From positions 1 to 64,000 of the forward strand of contig NZ_QOVK01000014.1 in the NCBI RefSeq assembly GCF_004104075.1: a DNA stretch of 64,000 nucleotides, read 5' to 3'. Below the pieces are notes generated by a model. It was not told the origin of the DNA, searched no databases, and was given only the letters and a program-made list of their open reading frames with translations. Positions 26,728-35,806 of the stretch are shown here, piece after piece (position 1 is the first letter of the stretch; each line of letters starts with the position of its first letter). Origin of the DNA: Leeuwenhoekiella polynyae. Lineage in GTDB: Bacteria > Bacteroidota > Bacteroidia > Flavobacteriales > Flavobacteriaceae. Both the position numbers and the translations under genes were made by a program.

Positions 26728-29034
26728 ATGAATCAAGATTATATAGTACCTGCTCCCTGGGCAGTGATAGAAGAAGGATTTGAAAGAGAACGCGTAAAAT
26801 CTTCAGAAAGCCTGTTTAGTATAGGTAATGGAGCAATGGGACAGCGTGCCAATTTTGAAGAAGAGTATAGTGGAAAAACATTTCAGGGAAGTTATATAGG
26901 AGGTGTCTATTATCCTGACAAAACCCGCGTAGGCTGGTGGAAAAATGGTTACCCGGAGTATTTTACAAAAGTGCTTAATGCACCTAGTTGGATAGGTATA
27001 AAAGTAAAAGTTGATGGGGAGTCACTGGATTTGAACACAGCAAAAAGCGTGTCAAAATTCCGTCGCGAACTCAATATGAAAGAAGGCTGGTTGGGCAGAA
27101 GCTTTGAAGCCGAACTTCAAAATGGAACCCAACTTAAAGTGAAGTCTAAACGCTTTTTGAGTTTAGAGCATGATGAATTGGGGGCCATTAATTATGAGGT
27201 TACTCCCCTCAATAAAGACGTGAGTATTAGTTATGAGCCTTATTTAGATAGCGGTATCACCAATGAAGACACAAACTGGGATGATAAATTCTGGAATACT
27301 TTAGAAGTAGCAGAAGACGGAAATAAAGCTTTTATTTCTGCGCATACGATGAAAACATTTTTCTATGTATGTACCGCAATGTCTAACACCTTTACAGTAG
27401 ATGGGAAAGAAATTTCTCTGACGCTCAAAACCAATAAAACTGATAGCTACATAGGTCATGTTTACGAAACCGATATACGTGAGGGAGAAACTTTTGCTAT
27501 CCAAAAATATGCAGGATATATCACTTCTTTCAACCACGATAAAGATGATTTAAAGAAAGCAGCGACTTCAGTTTTAGATATTGCGTTAGAAGAAGGTTTT
27601 GATAGTTTATTATCCAAACAAAAAGAAGATTGGGCAGCAATCTGGTCAATGGCAGATATTGTTATTGAAGGTGATGTAAAAGCGCAGCAAGGAATTCGTT
27701 TCAATATTTTTCAATTGAATCAAACTTATTTAGGAAAAGACGCCCGTTTAAATATAGGTCCTAAAGGATTTACCGGAGAGAAGTATGGTGGTTCAACCTA
27801 TTGGGATACCGAAGCGTATTGTTTGCCCTTTTATATGGCTACCAAAGATCAAGAGGTTGCGCGTAATTTGTTGACTTATCGCTACAATCACTTAGAAAAA
27901 GCAATTGAAAATGCTCAAAAGTTAGGCTTTAAAAATGGAGCAGCATTGTATCCTATGGTTACGATGAATGGGGAAGAGTGCCATAATGAATGGGAAATCA
28001 CTTTTGAAGAAATACATCGTAATGGAGCGATGATATTTGCTATTAGAGATTATGTGAATTATACGGGTGATTACAGCTATATTCCTGAAAAAGGTTTAGA
28101 AGTTATGATCGCAGTAGCTCGTTTTTGGAAACAACGTGCTACTTGGTCTGCCAAAAAAGAGCAGTTTGTAATTCTTGGAGTGACTGGGCCTAATGAATAT
28201 GAAAACAACGTAAACAATAATTTTTACACCAACTATCTTGCAAAATGGTGCCTGAGTTATGCGGTAGAGCATACTAAAAAGGTTGCTAAAGAATTTAGTT
28301 CAGATTACAAACGAATTGCAGAAGTAACCGGTGTCTCTAATGAAGAATTAAATTCTTGGATCAATATTTCAGAAAAAATGTATTTACCTTTTTCTGAAGA
28401 AGAAGGTGTGTATTTACAGCAAGACGGTTTCTTAGATAAAGAGCTGGTAACTGTTGCAGATCTTGATAAAGCAGAACGGCCTATCAATCAAAAATGGAGC
28501 TGGGACAGAATTTTACGATCACCTTATATAAAACAAGCAGATACGCTTCAGGGTTTTTATGTTTTTGAAGATCACTTTACAGAAGAAGAACTCAAGAAGC
28601 ATTTTGACTTTTATGAACCATTTACCGTTCACGAGTCTTCATTAAGTCCATGCGTTCACGCGATTCAAGCTGCAAAATTAGGACAGATGGATCAAGCTTA
28701 TGAATTTTACTTGAGAACCTCTCGCTTAGATCTTGACGACTATAATAAAGAAGTACACGAAGGCTTACACATTACAAGTATGGCGGGTACCTGGATGAGT
28801 GTTGTTGAAGGTTTTGGGGGAATGCGAATTAAAGATGATATGTTATCTTTTGCTCCAAAAATGCCAAAGGCCTGGGAAGGTTTTTCCTTTAAACTGAATT
28901 TTAGAAATCAGATACTAAAAGTAGCAGTGGGTAAAGATAAATACATCTTTAGTCTTGATACCGGTGATGATCTGGATATTTTAGTTGATGGTAAACAAAT
29001 ACGAGTAACTTCTGATGCAGCAGTTGAAGTTTAA
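26728..29034 (+). CDS. GH65 disaccharide phosphorylase, probable maltose phosphorylase
   Basis: 768 residues, normal for GH65 inverting phosphorylases. N-terminal beta-sandwich (SLFSIGNGAMGQRANFEEE), then the (alpha/alpha)6 barrel with the general acid Glu490 in GVTGPNEYENNVNNN and the phosphate-site region IKQADTLQGFYVFEDHF. There is no signal peptide, so it acts in the cytoplasm on imported disaccharide, giving glucose and beta-glucose-1-phosphate for PgmB. Maltose is the most likely substrate by family; trehalose, kojibiose or nigerose phosphorylases share the fold and cannot be excluded. A strong terminator follows. Confidence 0.88.
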   Translation: MNQDYIVPAPWAVIEEGFERERVKSSESLFSIGNGAMGQRANFEEEYSGKTFQGSYIGGVYYPDKTRVGWWKNGYPEYFTKVLNAPSWIGIKVKVDGESLDLNTAKSVSKFRRELNMKEGWLGRSFEAELQNGTQLKVKSKRFLSLEHDELGAINYEVTPLNKDVSISYEPYLDSGITNEDTNWDDKFWNTLEVAEDGNKAFISAHTMKTFFYVCTAMSNTFTVDGKEISLTLKTNKTDSYIGHVYETDIREGETFAIQKYAGYITSFNHDKDDLKKAATSVLDIALEEGFDSLLSKQKEDWAAIWSMADIVIEGDVKAQQGIRFNIFQLNQTYLGKDARLNIGPKGFTGEKYGGSTYWDTEAYCLPFYMATKDQEVARNLLTYRYNHLEKAIENAQKLGFKNGAALYPMVTMNGEECHNEWEITFEEIHRNGAMIFAIRDYVNYTGDYSYIPEKGLEVMIAVARFWKQRATWSAKKEQFVILGVTGPNEYENNVNNNFYTNYLAKWCLSYAVEHTKKVAKEFSSDYKRIAEVTGVSNEELNSWINISEKMYLPFSEEEGVYLQQDGFLDKELVTVADLDKAERPINQKWSWDRILRSPYIKQADTLQGFYVFEDHFTEEELKKHFDFYEPFTVHESSLSPCVHAIQAAKLGQMDQAYEFYLRTSRLDLDDYNKEVHEGLHITSMAGTWMSVVEGFGGMRIKDDMLSFAPKMPKAWEGFSFKLNFRNQILKVAVGKDKYIFSLDTGDDLDILVDGKQIRVTSDAAVEV

Positions 29035-29057
29035 ATTAGAAATTACTTGAAGAATTC

Positions 29058-29092
29058 AGCCTTTGCTTAATTTATAAGCAAAGGCTTTTTTT
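29058..29092 (+). terminator. Rho-independent terminator after GH65
   Basis: AGCCTTTGCTTA (29058-29069) pairs perfectly with TAAGCAAAGGCT (29075-29086) around a five-base loop, followed by a run of seven T. It closes the LacI-pgmB-GH65 operon. Confidence 0.92.
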
Positions 29093-29101
29093 GTTTATGT
29101 A

Positions 29102-29569
29102 GAACTTATTATAGAATTAAAACAACTTAAAACTCGCCAAAATCTAAACCCTGACAGCAAAATTTATAAGCAGTTTGAGAAGCTGAATAAGATACTTGCG
29201 GAACTACAATTAAAAGAATTTTCAGATAAAGTAATAACTGAAATAAATATAAACATAGAAGAACTGAATAGCTTTAAAGGTTCTGATAAAAAGTTGCAGA
29301 AGAAGATTAGAAAATCTCAATTTGAAATTTTGACTTTTTTAGAAAAAGAAGCCGGTATCGTAACTAAAAATCATTATCGCAGTAAGTGGTTAGCAGTAGG
29401 CATGGCAGCATTTGGTATTCCGATGGGAGCCGCTTTTGGAGCAGCATTGGGTAATATGTCATATTTAAGTATAGGAATGCTTTTCGGTATAGCGATAGGC
29501 GTAAACGTTGGTAGAAAGAAAGATAAGGATGCAGCTGCAGAGAATAAGGTTCTTGATATTGAGATTTAA
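29102..29569 (+). pseudogene. Small membrane protein gene with a damaged or non-standard start
   Basis: A coherent reading frame runs from about 29102 to the stop at 29567-29569: a charged helical part (ELIIELKQLKTRQNLNPDS) followed by a glycine-rich membrane segment pair (MAAFGIPMGAAFGAALGNM, GMLFGIAIGVNVG) and a basic/acidic tail. The frame has no ATG, GTG or TTG before 29294, yet the upstream part clearly reads as protein. At 29097 an ATG occurs in another frame (ATGTAGAA); adding one base (ATG-Tnn-GAA) would join it to this frame. So there is probably a 1-base deletion or sequencing error, or an unusual ATT start at 29108. The fallback is a shortened protein from TTG 29294 (91 residues). 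Function unknown. Confidence 0.55.
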
Positions 29570-29608
29570 TTGTATATTTCATTAAACCCCTAAATTAAAT
29601 TGACACTT

Positions 29609-30229
29609 ATGGATGATATTCTAACCTATTCAATATCTGTTTTTACTGGCTTTTTTGCGATAATGAATCCGTTGTCAAACATTCCTATTTTTATATCACT
29701 TACTGAAGGTGCAACCCGTGAAGAAAAACAAAATGTGAATAAACGAGCTGTTCTGGTTGCGTTTATTATTATAACGGTTTTTGTAGTTCTGGGAAAGTTT
29801 ATTTTTGGACTTTTTGGAATAACCATTCCGGCATTTAAAATCACTGGAGGAATCTTAATATTTTACGTGGGGTTTGAAATGCTTCAGTCTAAAAAGTCCA
29901 ATGTAAAGCATTTAAAAGAGCCTAATTTTGATGAGAATATTGCGGTATCTCCATTAGCGATCCCCATTTTAGCTGGCCCCGGTACAATAGTTACAGCAAC
30001 CAATTTTGTGTCGAATCCTTCTTATGTAAATATAGGTCTGGTAATTTTGATCTTTGGGTTGATGTGCTTACTCACCTATATAGCCTTTAGTCTCAGTGAT
30101 TTTATTGCTCGTAAAATAGGAGAAAATGTAATTTCGGTAGTTGGTAAAATTATGGGATTGATCATTGCCATCATTGGTACAACAATGGTGATACAAGGGA
30201 TTAAGCTCTCTTTTGATTTAATAAATTAA
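29609..30229 (+). CDS. MarC-family integral membrane protein
   Basis: 206 residues from ATG 29609; the TTG at 29600 is a weaker alternative. It has six predicted membrane helices and the family pattern GFFAIMNPLSNIPIFISLTE at the N-terminus and AIPILAGPGTIVTATNF after the central loop. MarC/YhgN proteins are common inner-membrane proteins whose transport role is unproven, despite the historical link to multiple antibiotic resistance. It appears to be transcribed alone and is convergent with the next gene (18 nt apart). Confidence 0.88.
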   Translation: MDDILTYSISVFTGFFAIMNPLSNIPIFISLTEGATREEKQNVNKRAVLVAFIIITVFVVLGKFIFGLFGITIPAFKITGGILIFYVGFEMLQSKKSNVKHLKEPNFDENIAVSPLAIPILAGPGTIVTATNFVSNPSYVNIGLVILIFGLMCLLTYIAFSLSDFIARKIGENVISVVGKIMGLIIAIIGTTMVIQGIKLSFDLIN

Positions 30230-30247
30230 ATATTCGGAAATTTCCCA

Positions 30248-31159
30248 CTAATCTACCTTTACGGGATTTTCCTGTTTCAAAGGCATATAAATATCTGCTT
30301 TCCATTCCATAGCATTTCCGCCCATATTAGGGTTATTGAAAAATACTTCCAGAGGTTTGGGGTCGACTTCAATGTTATTTTGTTTCGCGTAAGCCAAAAG
30401 CGCGTACCAGGCACGATCTGAAGTGATGTAGTTGCCGTTATATACCGCGTGAATGGCATCTTTTGTAAACAAGCGTTTGTATTTAATTTCGTCAGTAATG
30501 GGCAGGTTTTCAGAGCGAATAATGGGAAAGCAAAAATTGTAAGAAATACTGTCTGTCTTTTGATTCCATTCGGTTACTTCTACAAATGGAGGGCCGTTCA
30601 TTTCAACATTGTTGCGCGTAAGAACGTCGCCTATATAACCGTAATTACGCATCATCCCTAAGGCTTTTGCTTCTTGCATACTTTTTAAGGAAATGTACGC
30701 ACAATAGGTAGAAGGTGTTTTTTCAATGCCCGTAACTTCTATTTTAATCTCTTTAAGATGCTGATTAAGTGTCTCGTAAAAATCCATTGCATTAGCAGTA
30801 CTTCGATCCTTAAAAAGTGTATTGGTAAAAGGCACTGTTAGCCGGTTTTTTAGGCTGTGCTCAGCGTCTTTGACGCCCACGCTTACTTTGGTGATCGAAT
30901 CATTAAGCGGATAAACGTTAAAGGAATACGTTACCGTTGAATCGCCAAATTGCCGCTCTTGAACAATAGCTGAGGTTCCGTGCTGCTCGGTAATGGTACT
31001 CGCGGTTAAATTGCTGTTCCAACTTTTTATAGATTGAACTATGGTACCCGGAGTTGTTTTTACTTTAAAGTTGATGATATAATCACTTGGCTTAATAAAC
31101 AAATACCAACCTGCGGCAATACACAATATTACACCAATGGCAAGAAGTCCTTTTTTCAT
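30248..31159 (-). CDS. Membrane-anchored protein with GyrI/AraC effector-binding-like domain
   Basis: 303 residues. A single N-terminal membrane helix (LLAIGVILCIAAGWYLFI) is followed by a beta-rich region to about residue 150. A C-terminal part (VEVTEWNQKTDSISYNFCFPI, HAVYNGNYITSDRAWYALLAYA, VFFNNPNMGG) resembles the GyrI-like/effector-binding fold. The N-terminal region may be an SRPBCC-like domain. It would face the periplasm or be anchored with the domain outside. It is 8 nt after the haloperoxidase-like gene and so probably in the same transcript. Small-molecule binding is plausible; no activity is assigned. Confidence 0.6.
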   Translation of the reverse strand: MKKGLLAIGVILCIAAGWYLFIKPSDYIINFKVKTTPGTIVQSIKSWNSNLTASTITEQHGTSAIVQERQFGDSTVTYSFNVYPLNDSITKVSVGVKDAEHSLKNRLTVPFTNTLFKDRSTANAMDFYETLNQHLKEIKIEVTGIEKTPSTYCAYISLKSMQEAKALGMMRNYGYIGDVLTRNNVEMNGPPFVEVTEWNQKTDSISYNFCFPIIRSENLPITDEIKYKRLFTKDAIHAVYNGNYITSDRAWYALLAYAKQNNIEVDPKPLEVFFNNPNMGGNAMEWKADIYMPLKQENPVKVD

Positions 31160-31167
31160 AAATGCAA

Positions 31168-32517
31168 TTAATTTGAAGCTTGAGCGGTATTGTTTTTCAT
31201 GATAAGATTTTTAACCACAAACTGACCTAACTGACGACCTTGTTTTAAACCTTCGTCAATAGCGGCACGGTAATGAATACCCCCGTAAAGTCTGCTTAAA
31301 GCAGCTTCTGAAGATGCTTGTCTAAAGGAGTCAAAACTACGTATGGGAAGTCCGTATGCGGTTTCGGTATCATCGTCAAACTGAAAATTATCTCCGTAGA
31401 TTTGTGTAAGAACCTCGGCCGCTGCACCAGAAACTACAGAGTGGCCACTGCTGTACTCAGGAAAAGGAGGTGTTTGTAAAACAGGAGCCCAACTGTCATC
31501 TATATGCTGATTAATGAGTGTTTCGGGACGTATGAGGTTACTTCTGTACTTTTCATCCCAACAACTTATAAAGCCATCAAAAAGCGCGATAGAGGTCTTT
31601 GTGTATGCGTAAACAGTCTCCATCAAATCTGCATTGGCTTTTTTTGTGGCAATTTTTACAATCCCGACCCAGTGGCCACCTGGAGTAATCTTTTTTGTGG
31701 CAAACATTAAATGCCCCTTATGCGTAGAAACATACGGGTTACAATCCCAGAACTGAGCGATCGCCACTTTTTCTGAGTCGTCTCCTTCATCAGACATCTC
31801 ATTACGTACATTGTAAACTTCCATCAATTGCTTGTAAAATTCAGAGTCTTCTTCCATAGAAAATTCTGGTGGTGGAATGGGTTTAAATTGAGAAGCAGAG
31901 TCAATTACAAAGGTGCGAATCTTCATCCAATGCGGTTCTATTCCATCCATATAAGCAGGAGGAGTAGGTTGCCATCTTGAGGGATTGTCAGGATTTACCG
32001 AGAATTTAGGCATCGTACGCGTTTGCTTGTACATATCCCCATCCATCCAGCTTTTAATGTGATCAGCAACTTTTAAACCATAGTCTTTAGAAGCTGCTAA
32101 TTCTGTAGGATTCTGGTCTTCCCATTTCATATATAAACTGTCGCGCATCTCAGTAATTCGATCTTCAGAAAAAATAAGACTTTTTGCTATTTCCATTTGA
32201 GCAATCAATGCAGCGACATCATAATTCACAGATGCACCGGCATCAGGTTTAGGAGTTTCTTTTAAGTCTGTTAATTGACCGGCTAAAGTCACATAATCGG
32301 GGTTGTTTTGTGCTAAAACTTCGTACGCAGCAATATTAGAATAGGAGTAGATACGACTGGCAACAGGCGGTGAGAAAATATCGTGAATGATTACTTCGGT
32401 CACTTTATCTACCGCATTGTTGTAATCATCTGGTGTTACTTTAAGCGGTACTTCTTCTTTAGCACAAGAAGTAATTACCAGTGCGGCTATAAAAACTAAA
32501 CTTATTTTTTTAAACAT
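31168..32517 (-). CDS. Vanadium-dependent haloperoxidase-like lipoprotein (PAP2 superfamily)
   Basis: 449 residues, lipoprotein signal with Cys18 (ALVITSC). The vanadate/phosphate-binding set of the chloroperoxidase/PAP2 superfamily is in order: Lys323 and Arg330-Pro331 (KYRSNLIRP), Ser357-Gly358-His359 (YSSGHS), Arg409 and His415 (SRLYGGIH). Two positions differ from the textbook consensus: Ser rather than Pro before SGH, and no Asp four residues after His415 (Asp is at +6). It may be a haloperoxidase or an acid phosphatase. It follows three VCBS/ASPIC lipoprotein genes by 49 nt and likely belongs to that locus. Confidence 0.8.
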   Translation of the reverse strand: MFKKISLVFIAALVITSCAKEEVPLKVTPDDYNNAVDKVTEVIIHDIFSPPVASRIYSYSNIAAYEVLAQNNPDYVTLAGQLTDLKETPKPDAGASVNYDVAALIAQMEIAKSLIFSEDRITEMRDSLYMKWEDQNPTELAASKDYGLKVADHIKSWMDGDMYKQTRTMPKFSVNPDNPSRWQPTPPAYMDGIEPHWMKIRTFVIDSASQFKPIPPPEFSMEEDSEFYKQLMEVYNVRNEMSDEGDDSEKVAIAQFWDCNPYVSTHKGHLMFATKKITPGGHWVGIVKIATKKANADLMETVYAYTKTSIALFDGFISCWDEKYRSNLIRPETLINQHIDDSWAPVLQTPPFPEYSSGHSVVSGAAAEVLTQIYGDNFQFDDDTETAYGLPIRSFDSFRQASSEAALSRLYGGIHYRAAIDEGLKQGRQLGQFVVKNLIMKNNTAQASN

Positions 32518-32566
32518 AGTCCTAACTTAATTTAAGAAATGCATCATTAAAGATGAATGCTTGTTT

Positions 32567-35500
32567 TTAATTTTTCAGTTTATAAAGTTGGATGGCTGCG
32601 TCATTAGGTGTTGCAAGTAAATACTTTTGACCTTTTAATGAAAGAATATTTAAATGACGAATTGATTTTTGTGTGAAGTCTAAACCGATTTGATCCCCGG
32701 GAATAAACGTGTCAGCGTTTTTAATTAAAACTCCACCAAAGCTGTCTAATCTTCCGTGAAAGGGTTGAACGCCAAAATAGTTTCCTGCCGCGAGAACCTC
32801 ATCTCTACCGTCATTATCAAAGTCAAATTTACAAAAACTTAATATGGGAGCAACCTGAAAATCATAGCCTAACGGAACAAAGGTAAATTGCCCGTTATCA
32901 TTGCGCAAATACCCGGTTTTAAGCGTGTTTACTTCAAGTTTTTTACTTGTTTCTAATTGGTCTTCATTAAGAATTTCCTCAATGGTTTGACCGGCAAAAT
33001 CTTTATAGCTATGGTATTTTTTCTTGAAACTCACTACTTGTGAGGCTAAAGCGTCTAGTCCCATTAAGGGGTAGTATTTTCCGTTTTTTGCGGTAGTTAC
33101 AATAGTTTCTGTTTGCCCATTGTTGTCAAAATCATTGTAATAGAGCAACATCGGAACATCTGCAGAAGCTTTAAATTTACTGTTTTCGCCCCAATTACCT
33201 AATATATAATCGGTGTCGCCGTCGCCGTCAATATCAAACGGAATAATACCTTGCCAGAGTCCGTTCAATTTTTCGTTTATAACTTCAGTTCGGGTAAGTT
33301 TTCCATTTTCATTTTTAAGAAAAGTAGGCTCCATCCATTCACCCACTATAATAAGATCTTGTACGCCATCGCCACTAAAATCATCCCAAACGGCTGCAGT
33401 TACCATACCCAGGTCTTTAAATTCTTGCGCTACGCGGAAAGAACCCTTAGCATTCTCTAAAAGATAAGAAACCGGTATTTTACCAAAACTTCCTGTGATA
33501 CTTTGAGTTCCTGCAAAGACATCCAGATCGCCATCGTTATCATAATCATAGGCCGCTAATACCGAAGTATTGTCAAAAAGCTCTGGCATAGTTGACTTCT
33601 CAAAACCTTCTACTGTATTTAAATACAAACCATCTATTAAGGGTTTTGCTCTGTTAAAAAAGTCACCTCCCGCAGTACCGGTCATTAGATCATTTTTTCC
33701 ATTCTGATCAAAATCAGCTATAACTGCAGAAACCTCTTCATTAATAGAATCATTGACAATAGCCGGGTAACTAATGCGCTGATAGGTAGAATCTTTTTGT
33801 AGATAAATTTGAGAAGCGATGTATTTAGAACCCCCAAAGAATAAGTCTTCTTTGCCATCACCATCTATATCGCCTTGAGCAATTGCTGGTCCGCGATCAC
33901 CTATCTGATACGGAATTAATTTCTCCCGATCAAAGTCTGAATAGGCATCTTCTTTATGAACAAAGTCAAGGCCTAAGCTGTCTGTGACTGCTGTAAAAAG
34001 TATCTTTTTTCTTGGTTTGAGATTGCCAAAATTAAAGGGTTGAGTGTTTTCTTCCTTTATTGTCAACGTTTGATTGGCTTCAACATTAGTTAATTTTTGG
34101 CTGGTCTTATCTGGCCAAATAATGCGAATAGAATCTACTATTTTTTCCTGGGCTAACCCAAAATGAATTAATGGTTCTGAAGATGCCTGAAAACCTCTCA
34201 CCGTATAGAGTTCTTTAAACTGTTTTATTCCATTGGCATAGGCGTAGATTTTAGCACCAATGGCAAACTCATTTTTGCTTTTTGAAGTCAGTTTAATTTT
34301 AAGGTAGTTTGCTTTTTGATTAGTCTGGTTGATGTAAAAAGTAGGTGCAGCATTGATATTATTGGTCACCAAATCGAGGTCTCCGTCATTATCTAAATCT
34401 GCATAGGCTGTGGCTCCAGAAACGATGGTGTCATTTGCGATCCATTTACCGGACTGATCTTTAAAATTGAGATCTTCACTGCCTTCGTATACATAATTAT
34501 GAGTAGTTCCGCTAGGCATAAGATCTAAGGCTTTTTGATCTATAAGCGCTGTATTATTTATTTTATTTTGAATCTGGTCACTTGATACAAACTTTATATA
34601 ATCCAGATCATTGGGACGTTTTGGGATGCCATTTGAAATGAATAAATCTTGCTGCATATCTTGATTGTAATCGCCAAAAAGAGCACTCCAACTCCAGTCT
34701 GTAGCTGCAACGCCACTTAATAAAGCCGTCTCCTGATAGTTACCACCTTCGCGGTTAATAAATAGCATATTTCGGGTAAACTGGTAGTGATATCCGTAAC
34801 GGTCTGTGCGCAGGCGCTGTGTTTGTATATTGTCATCACCTTCAGATGCTTTTAAAACCTTCTCATCTTGTGGAAGCATATCTAACGAGATCAGATCTGG
34901 CCAACCGTCATGGTTTAAATCCGCAACATCACTACCCATAGAAAATCTGCTAGTATGCCCAAAATGCTTTTTCAATGCTTCGGTAAATGAACCGTCGCCA
35001 TTATTTAAGTAGTAATAATCATCTTCGTGAAAATCGTTACCAATGTAGATATCAGGATAACCATCTAGATTAAAATCTGATACTGCTATACCTAATCCAT
35101 AGCTGTTTATTCCGCCATAAATACCCGCTTCTTCGCTCACGTCTGTAAAATGATCTCCATCATTTCGCATCAGGCGGTCACCGGTTTGTGGATTGCGCTC
35201 GTATCGCAAATCTGCTTTCCCAAATGAACTCTGAGTATGTACCGCATGATTTAGAATATAGATATCTAGATCACCATCCAGGTCATAATCTAAAAAGGCT
35301 GCAGAAGAAGAAAAGGTATCCAGATCAAGACCATATTCTGAAGCTTTCTCAGTGAAAGTACCATCACCATTGTTTATAAAAAGTTCGTTGTAACCGTTCA
35401 GACCGTTAAGCCCTACAACGGCACAAACATATATATCCAGAAAGCCATCTCCGTTGATATCGCCCATTACAGCACCAGTATTCCAATCGCTATTTCCGGC

Positions 35501-35806
35501 AACACCGGCAGCTTCAGTGATATTCTCAAATTTTAGATTTCCTTTATTGAGGTAGAGTTCATTTTTTACCTGATTACCCGAAAAATACACATCTGGCAAT
35601 CCGTCGTTGTTGATGTCACCTATAGCTAGACCACCTCCGTTATAAAAATAGAGGTAATCTAAGATGTTCATATCTTCAGTCGCAGTAAGTGCATTCTGGA
35701 AGCTAACTCCGATTTTTTCAGTCTCAGGATTGGTAAATAATTCGGGCGCTTTAGAACACGAAAAAACGACAAAACCTAATACTATGAGTACAATAGCTTT
35801 ATTCAT
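32567..35806 (-). CDS. VCBS/FG-GAP repeat lipoprotein with ASPIC/UnbV domain (CRTAC1-like), paralog 3
   Basis: About 1,079 residues. I chose the ATG at 35806 because it gives a lipoprotein signal (MNKAIVLIVLGFVVFSC); the longer form adds ten residues. Calcium-binding DxDxDG-type loops recur through the protein (GDINNDGLPDVYF, DYDLDGDLDIYI, DLNHDGWPDLIS, DLDNDGDLDLV), indicating a beta-propeller. An ASPIC/UnbV domain lies near residues 515-585 (VRGFQASSEPLIHFG, DSIRIIWPD), then a second set of VCBS repeats runs to the C-terminus. Likely a surface-exposed binding lipoprotein. Its start overlaps the previous gene's stop by 8 nt. Ligand unknown. Confidence 0.85.
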   Translation of the reverse strand: MNKAIVLIVLGFVVFSCSKAPELFTNPETEKIGVSFQNALTATEDMNILDYLYFYNGGGLAIGDINNDGLPDVYFSGNQVKNELYLNKGNLKFENITEAAGVAGNSDWNTGAVMGDINGDGFLDIYVCAVVGLNGLNGYNELFINNGDGTFTEKASEYGLDLDTFSSSAAFLDYDLDGDLDIYILNHAVHTQSSFGKADLRYERNPQTGDRLMRNDGDHFTDVSEEAGIYGGINSYGLGIAVSDFNLDGYPDIYIGNDFHEDDYYYLNNGDGSFTEALKKHFGHTSRFSMGSDVADLNHDGWPDLISLDMLPQDEKVLKASEGDDNIQTQRLRTDRYGYHYQFTRNMLFINREGGNYQETALLSGVAATDWSWSALFGDYNQDMQQDLFISNGIPKRPNDLDYIKFVSSDQIQNKINNTALIDQKALDLMPSGTTHNYVYEGSEDLNFKDQSGKWIANDTIVSGATAYADLDNDGDLDLVTNNINAAPTFYINQTNQKANYLKIKLTSKSKNEFAIGAKIYAYANGIKQFKELYTVRGFQASSEPLIHFGLAQEKIVDSIRIIWPDKTSQKLTNVEANQTLTIKEENTQPFNFGNLKPRKKILFTAVTDSLGLDFVHKEDAYSDFDREKLIPYQIGDRGPAIAQGDIDGDGKEDLFFGGSKYIASQIYLQKDSTYQRISYPAIVNDSINEEVSAVIADFDQNGKNDLMTGTAGGDFFNRAKPLIDGLYLNTVEGFEKSTMPELFDNTSVLAAYDYDNDGDLDVFAGTQSITGSFGKIPVSYLLENAKGSFRVAQEFKDLGMVTAAVWDDFSGDGVQDLIIVGEWMEPTFLKNENGKLTRTEVINEKLNGLWQGIIPFDIDGDGDTDYILGNWGENSKFKASADVPMLLYYNDFDNNGQTETIVTTAKNGKYYPLMGLDALASQVVSFKKKYHSYKDFAGQTIEEILNEDQLETSKKLEVNTLKTGYLRNDNGQFTFVPLGYDFQVAPILSFCKFDFDNDGRDEVLAAGNYFGVQPFHGRLDSFGGVLIKNADTFIPGDQIGLDFTQKSIRHLNILSLKGQKYLLATPNDAAIQLYKLKN

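Noticed and set aside
30236-30245. GGAAATTTCC palindrome between the convergent MarC and effector-domain genes, as a terminator
   Set aside because: The 10-bp palindrome has no loop and no T-run, so it cannot form a useful terminator hairpin.
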